From an uncultured Prevotella sp. (GTDB lineage: Bacteria; Bacteroidota; Bacteroidia; Bacteroidales; Bacteroidaceae), in assembly GCA_900319895.1 (NCBI GenBank), contig ONQK01000079.1, forward strand, positions 1 to 17,728: DNA of 17,728 bases, in the 5' to 3' direction. Under the pieces are notes generated by a model. The model was not told the origin of the DNA and searched no databases. It saw only the letters and a list, made by a program, of their open reading frames with translations. Position 1 is the first letter of the stretch. Every line of letters begins with the position of its first letter. The position numbers and the translations under genes were made by a program. Shown here piece after piece: positions 14,189-17,728 of this stretch.

Positions 14189-16090
14189 ATGGATAAAAAT
14201 ACAATAATAGGATTCGTCCTTATCGCCGGCATCCTGATAGGCTATAGCTTTTGGACACGCCCTTCCGCAGAAGAAATGGCAGAAATCGCCCGCCAGGACT
14301 CAATTGCACAGGTTGAGCAAAAAAAACAAGCAGAACGGCTCAAAAACCAGCAACCCCAGCAACTTGAGCTCCAAAAGGCAAGTGAAGAAGACACCACACA
14401 ACTGTTTTATGCAGCTTTGAGAGGCGAGAGCCAGCAAGTGGTGCTCAAAAACTCGAAACTGGAGCTCACGCTCAACTCAAAAGGAGGTACTGTCAGCAAA
14501 GTGGTCATCAAAGATTTTGAAGACATCAACAACAACAAGGACATTACACTTTTTGAGGGCAACGACCATTCGCTGAACTTTATCCTAGCCACGAAAGAGG
14601 CGAACATCAATACATCCGACCTGTTTTTCATGCCATCCGACATCACGGACTCAACCGTTACGATGGTGGCACAGGCAGATGCAGGGAAATCGATAGAGCT
14701 GAAATACACACTCCATCAAGACTATTTGCTGCACCTGCAACTCTTGGTCAATGGCATGCAAGGTGCTTTCCAACCCAATACCAACAGCATCGACATCAAT
14801 TGGTTTGAAAAATGCCAGCAGCAGGAAAAAGGGTTTACGTTCGAAAACCGTTATGCCACCCTTACCTACCATCTTCTGGATGGCGGAACCGACTATCTGA
14901 ACGAGAGTAAAGAGAAAATCGATGAGAACATTGAAGAAAAGACCGACTGGGTGGCCTTCAAGAACCAGTTTTTCTCTGCCGTGATGATTGCCAAGACCCA
15001 CTTCAACGGCAACGCACTGTTCACCAGCATCCCACAAGAAAAAGGGAGCGGCTACTTAAAACAGTATGAGGCCAAAATGAAGACCTCTTTTGACCCCAAT
15101 GGAAAAACGCCAACCGAACTGGAATTCTATTACGGCCCCAACGATTTCCGATTGCTTCAAAAGGTGGAAGAAGGCAGCAAGTTTAAGAAAGACTTAGAAT
15201 TACAACGGCTGGTTTACTTGGGCTGGCCTCTTTTCCGCATCATCAACCGTTGGTTTACCATCTACGTCTTCGACTTTCTGACCAGCCTTAACATCAACAT
15301 GGGAATTGTCTTGATCCTCATCACGTTGCTGCTCAAACTCATCACCTTCCCATTGGTAAAAAAGAGTTACATGAGCTCGGCAAAAATGCGTGTCTTAAAA
15401 CCAAAATTGGAAGAGGCGACAGCGCACTTGAACAAACCTGAAGACCAAATGCAGAAACAGCAAGTCATGATGCAGGAATACGCCAAATATGGTGCCAGTC
15501 CTCTCTCGGGCTGTTTGCCGATGCTGATTCAAATGCCTATCTGGATCGCAATGTTCAACTTTGTGCCCAACGCCATCCAGCTGCGCCGGGAAAGCTTCCT
15601 GTGGATAAAGGACCTGTCAACATACGACCCGATTTACGAATGGGGAAAGAGCCTGCCGCTCATCGGCGACCACCTCTCCTTGACTTGCATCCTGTTTTGT
15701 GTTGCCAACATCCTGTACTCTTGGATGACCATGCGCCAGCAACGCGACCAGATGGTAGGACAACAAGCAGAGCAAATGAAGATGATGCAGTGGATGATGT
15801 ACCTCATGCCGCTCATGTTCTTCTTCATGTTCAACGACTACTCCTCTGGCCTGAACTTCTACTATTTTGTGTCACTCTTCTTCAGCGCAGCCATCATGTG
15901 GACACTCCGCAAGACGACAAACGACCAAAAACTGCTCCAGACACTGGAATTACGCTATCAGGAGAACAAGAACAATCCTAAGGTGAAAGGACTGGGCGGG
16001 CTTGCCTCACGACTTCAAGCCATGCAGGAGCAGCAGCTCGAGATGCAGCGCAGACGCGAAGAAATCCTGAAAAATCGAAAGAATAACTAA
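14189..16090 (+). CDS. yidC: Membrane protein insertase YidC
   Basis: A 633-residue insertase that places proteins, including Fo subunits a and c, in the inner membrane. Order: N-terminal membrane anchor (5-22), a Gln/Glu-rich linker (26-70), periplasmic beta-sandwich domain (about 75-350), then the conserved five-helix core from about 355. The core shows FPLVKKSYMSSAKMRVLKPKL (387-407) and GASPLSGCLPMLIQMPIWIAMF (435-456). Lys383 occupies the place of the groove arginine of E. coli (Arg366), keeping the positive charge. The C-terminal tail (about 576-633) is basic and Gln-rich, suited to ribosome contact. The ATG follows the pyrG stop with no gap, so translation is probably coupled. Confidence 0.97.
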   Translation: MDKNTIIGFVLIAGILIGYSFWTRPSAEEMAEIARQDSIAQVEQKKQAERLKNQQPQQLELQKASEEDTTQLFYAALRGESQQVVLKNSKLELTLNSKGGTVSKVVIKDFEDINNNKDITLFEGNDHSLNFILATKEANINTSDLFFMPSDITDSTVTMVAQADAGKSIELKYTLHQDYLLHLQLLVNGMQGAFQPNTNSIDINWFEKCQQQEKGFTFENRYATLTYHLLDGGTDYLNESKEKIDENIEEKTDWVAFKNQFFSAVMIAKTHFNGNALFTSIPQEKGSGYLKQYEAKMKTSFDPNGKTPTELEFYYGPNDFRLLQKVEEGSKFKKDLELQRLVYLGWPLFRIINRWFTIYVFDFLTSLNINMGIVLILITLLLKLITFPLVKKSYMSSAKMRVLKPKLEEATAHLNKPEDQMQKQQVMMQEYAKYGASPLSGCLPMLIQMPIWIAMFNFVPNAIQLRRESFLWIKDLSTYDPIYEWGKSLPLIGDHLSLTCILFCVANILYSWMTMRQQRDQMVGQQAEQMKMMQWMMYLMPLMFFFMFNDYSSGLNFYYFVSLFFSAAIMWTLRKTTNDQKLLQTLELRYQENKNNPKVKGLGGLASRLQAMQEQQLEMQRRREEILKNRKNN

Positions 16091-16100
16091 ATATCTATTT

Positions 16101-17728
16101 ATGAACAAAAAATTATTCATCGTAGCATTGGCCTTCATCGGTCTCTCTACACCAATTAAAGCACAAGTGAATATAGGTAAAAACAACATCAAGCTCAAGA
16201 GCGATTTGATGACACCTGAAGCACTTTGGGCAATGGGGCGCGTCGGCGGCTATGCACCATCGCCAGACGGCAAACAAGTTGTGTACAACGTTGCCTATTA
16301 CAGTGTAAAAGAAAACAAGAGCCATCATGTGCTCTACATCATGGATGCCAATGGCAAGAACCAAAAGCTCCTGACGACTTCGGCCGCAAACGAGACCGAT
16401 GCGGCATGGATTGAGAAAGGAAAAAGAATCGCTTTCCTGACCAAAGGGCAAATATGGTCAATGAACCCTGACGGAAGCGACCGTAAACAACTCACCAATT
16501 CCAAGATTGAAATCGAAGGATTCAAATTCTCACCAGATGAGAAACGAGTAATCCTCATCAAATCCCTGCCCTACTACGGCACCATCAAAAAGAATCCGGC
16601 CGACCTGCCCAAGGCCACAGGACGATTGGCCACAGACATGAACTATCGCCACTGGGACCATTATGTTGAGTCTATCATGCACCCGTTTGTGGCAGAAGTG
16701 AACGATGGCAGCATCACAGAAGGCACCGACATCCTTGAAGGCGAGCCATACGAATGTCCCATGGCACCATTTGGAGGCATTGAACAACTCGACTGGAGCG
16801 CCGATTCCAAAACGGTTGCTTACACTTGCCGCAAAAAAACAGGCGTGGAATATGCCATTTCAACGGACTCGGACATTTTCCTCTATGAAATTGAGACAAA
16901 AACACATAAAAATCTCTGCAAACCAGCCGACTACAAGGCACCAAAAGTGGATTTGAGCAAAACACTGAAGTACCAGAGCGTCAATGCACCCGAAAACCTG
17001 AAGAACAACCCGGGATATGACCAAAACCCAAGATTCTCGCCAGACGGCAAGTATGTTGCATGGCTGTCAATGGCTCGTGACGGATACGAGGCAGACCGCC
17101 AACGCCTGTGCTTGTATGATTTGACCAAAGATACAAAAACCTACCTGACAGAAAGCTTCGACTCAAACGTGGATGACTTCTGCTGGTCCGACAACAAGGA
17201 TGCCTTGATTTACTTCATCGGTGTATGGCACGGAACTGTCAACATGTATTCTGTCAATGCCAAAGCTGAAGTGAAAAAACTGACGAACATGCAGGCAGAC
17301 TTCGGGTCGCTGAAAATGCTCAACAACAAAAAACAGCTCATTGCAGAGCAACACAGCCATGCGGCAAGCGCCGACCTTTATGTGATTACACCCAATTCTA
17401 AAAATCCGGCCAAAACGACAGTACAGCAAATAACATTTGAGAACAAGCATATCTTCGACCAGTTGGCAAAAATTCAAGTAAAGCCACGATGGACAAAGGC
17501 TTCAGACGGAAAAGACCTGCACTATTGGGTGATTTTGCCACCAAACTTCGATGAAACAAAGAAATATCCGACCCTCCTCTTCTGCGAAGGCGGGCCGCAA
17601 AGCCCCGTCTCCCAATTTTGGAGCTACCGCTGGAACTTCTACATCATGGCTGCCAACGGCTATGTCGTCATCGCACCCAACCGCCGAGGCCTGCCTGGAT
17701 TTGGAAGCCAATGGTGTGAGCAAATTTC
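16101..17728 (+). CDS. DPP5-like dipeptidyl peptidase, S9 family (cut by window edge)
   Basis: Open from the ATG at 16101 to the right edge, giving 542 residues of an expected 680 or so. It has a signal peptide (MNKKLFIVALAFIGLSTPIKA, cleavage before Q22), so the protein is periplasmic. Then comes a beta-propeller with PD40/WD40-like repeats marked by SPDGKQVVY, SPDEKRVIL and SPDGKYVAW. The alpha/beta-hydrolase domain begins near residue 470, with LLFCEGGPQSPVSQFW and PNRRGLPGFGSQW, which match DPP5 of Porphyromonas gingivalis, an enzyme releasing dipeptides with Ala or hydrophobic residues at P1. The Ser-Asp-His triad lies beyond the window and cannot be checked. It starts 10 bp after yidC and is likely in the same operon. 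Confidence 0.88.
   Translation, partial: MNKKLFIVALAFIGLSTPIKAQVNIGKNNIKLKSDLMTPEALWAMGRVGGYAPSPDGKQVVYNVAYYSVKENKSHHVLYIMDANGKNQKLLTTSAANETDAAWIEKGKRIAFLTKGQIWSMNPDGSDRKQLTNSKIEIEGFKFSPDEKRVILIKSLPYYGTIKKNPADLPKATGRLATDMNYRHWDHYVESIMHPFVAEVNDGSITEGTDILEGEPYECPMAPFGGIEQLDWSADSKTVAYTCRKKTGVEYAISTDSDIFLYEIETKTHKNLCKPADYKAPKVDLSKTLKYQSVNAPENLKNNPGYDQNPRFSPDGKYVAWLSMARDGYEADRQRLCLYDLTKDTKTYLTESFDSNVDDFCWSDNKDALIYFIGVWHGTVNMYSVNAKAEVKKLTNMQADFGSLKMLNNKKQLIAEQHSHAASADLYVITPNSKNPAKTTVQQITFENKHIFDQLAKIQVKPRWTKASDGKDLHYWVILPPNFDETKKYPTLLFCEGGPQSPVSQFWSYRWNFYIMAANGYVVIAPNRRGLPGFGSQWCEQI

Noticed and set aside
1..17728. CRISPR array, prophage, insertion sequence, toxin-antitoxin or defence system
   Set aside because: No regularly spaced repeats, transposase, integrase, recombination sites or composition break; all genes are ordinary Bacteroidales chromosome content.

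Overview
The window looks like a core chromosomal segment of a Bacteroidales bacterium, most likely Prevotella or a close relative. Grounds: the F-ATPase operon runs in the Bacteroidetes order (atpD-atpC-membrane protein-atpB-atpE-atpF-atpH); Shine-Dalgarno sequences are essentially absent; promoters match the Bacteroidetes sigma-ABfr type (TTTG, about 20 bp, TAnnTTTG); and there is a type IX secretion (T9SS) Plug homologue and a DPP5-like periplasmic peptidase. The species cannot be named from this sequence alone.

Layout. Bases 1-4216 (minus strand) carry the first part of the ATP synthase operon, read from atpD toward atpH, which runs off the left edge. A promoter at about 4269-4300 drives it. 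Bases 4401-4560 hold a self-contained tRNA-Asp(GTC) unit with its own promoter and an intrinsic terminator that separates it from the atp operon. Bases 4576-9318 (minus strand) hold six tightly packed genes, read cstA, outer-membrane barrel, recR, small membrane protein, GT2 glycosyltransferase, GNAT acetyltransferase. Three of the five junctions are 4-bp stop/start overlaps and the other two have 3-bp gaps. At 9319-9469 transcription diverges. The plus strand then carries a GHL10-type glycoside hydrolase and the T9SS Plug homologue (9470-12478), followed, behind a well-formed promoter, by pyrG, yidC and a DPP5-like S9 peptidase cut by the right edge.

How the genes work together. The left block makes the proton-driven ATP synthase. 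The cstA block combines carbon or peptide uptake, an outer-membrane barrel, recombination repair and surface-sugar or acetylation enzymes, which reads as a transcriptional grouping rather than one pathway. The right block leans toward the cell envelope: a secreted hydrolase, a secretion plug, the YidC membrane insertase, CTP for phospholipid and nucleic acid synthesis, and periplasmic peptide breakdown for an amino-acid-fermenting lifestyle. No stretch longer than 300 bases lacks a gene.

I saw no CRISPR array, phage, transposon, toxin-antitoxin pair or clearly new defence system. The best leads are: lineage-specific remodelling of the ATP synthase (tail-less epsilon, about 27-residue beta insert, periplasmic domain on subunit a, swapped His/Glu pair); the unassigned four-helix protein in the atp operon; the extra C-terminal domain on the glycosyltransferase; and the pairing of a possible T9SS cargo enzyme with the T9SS Plug.
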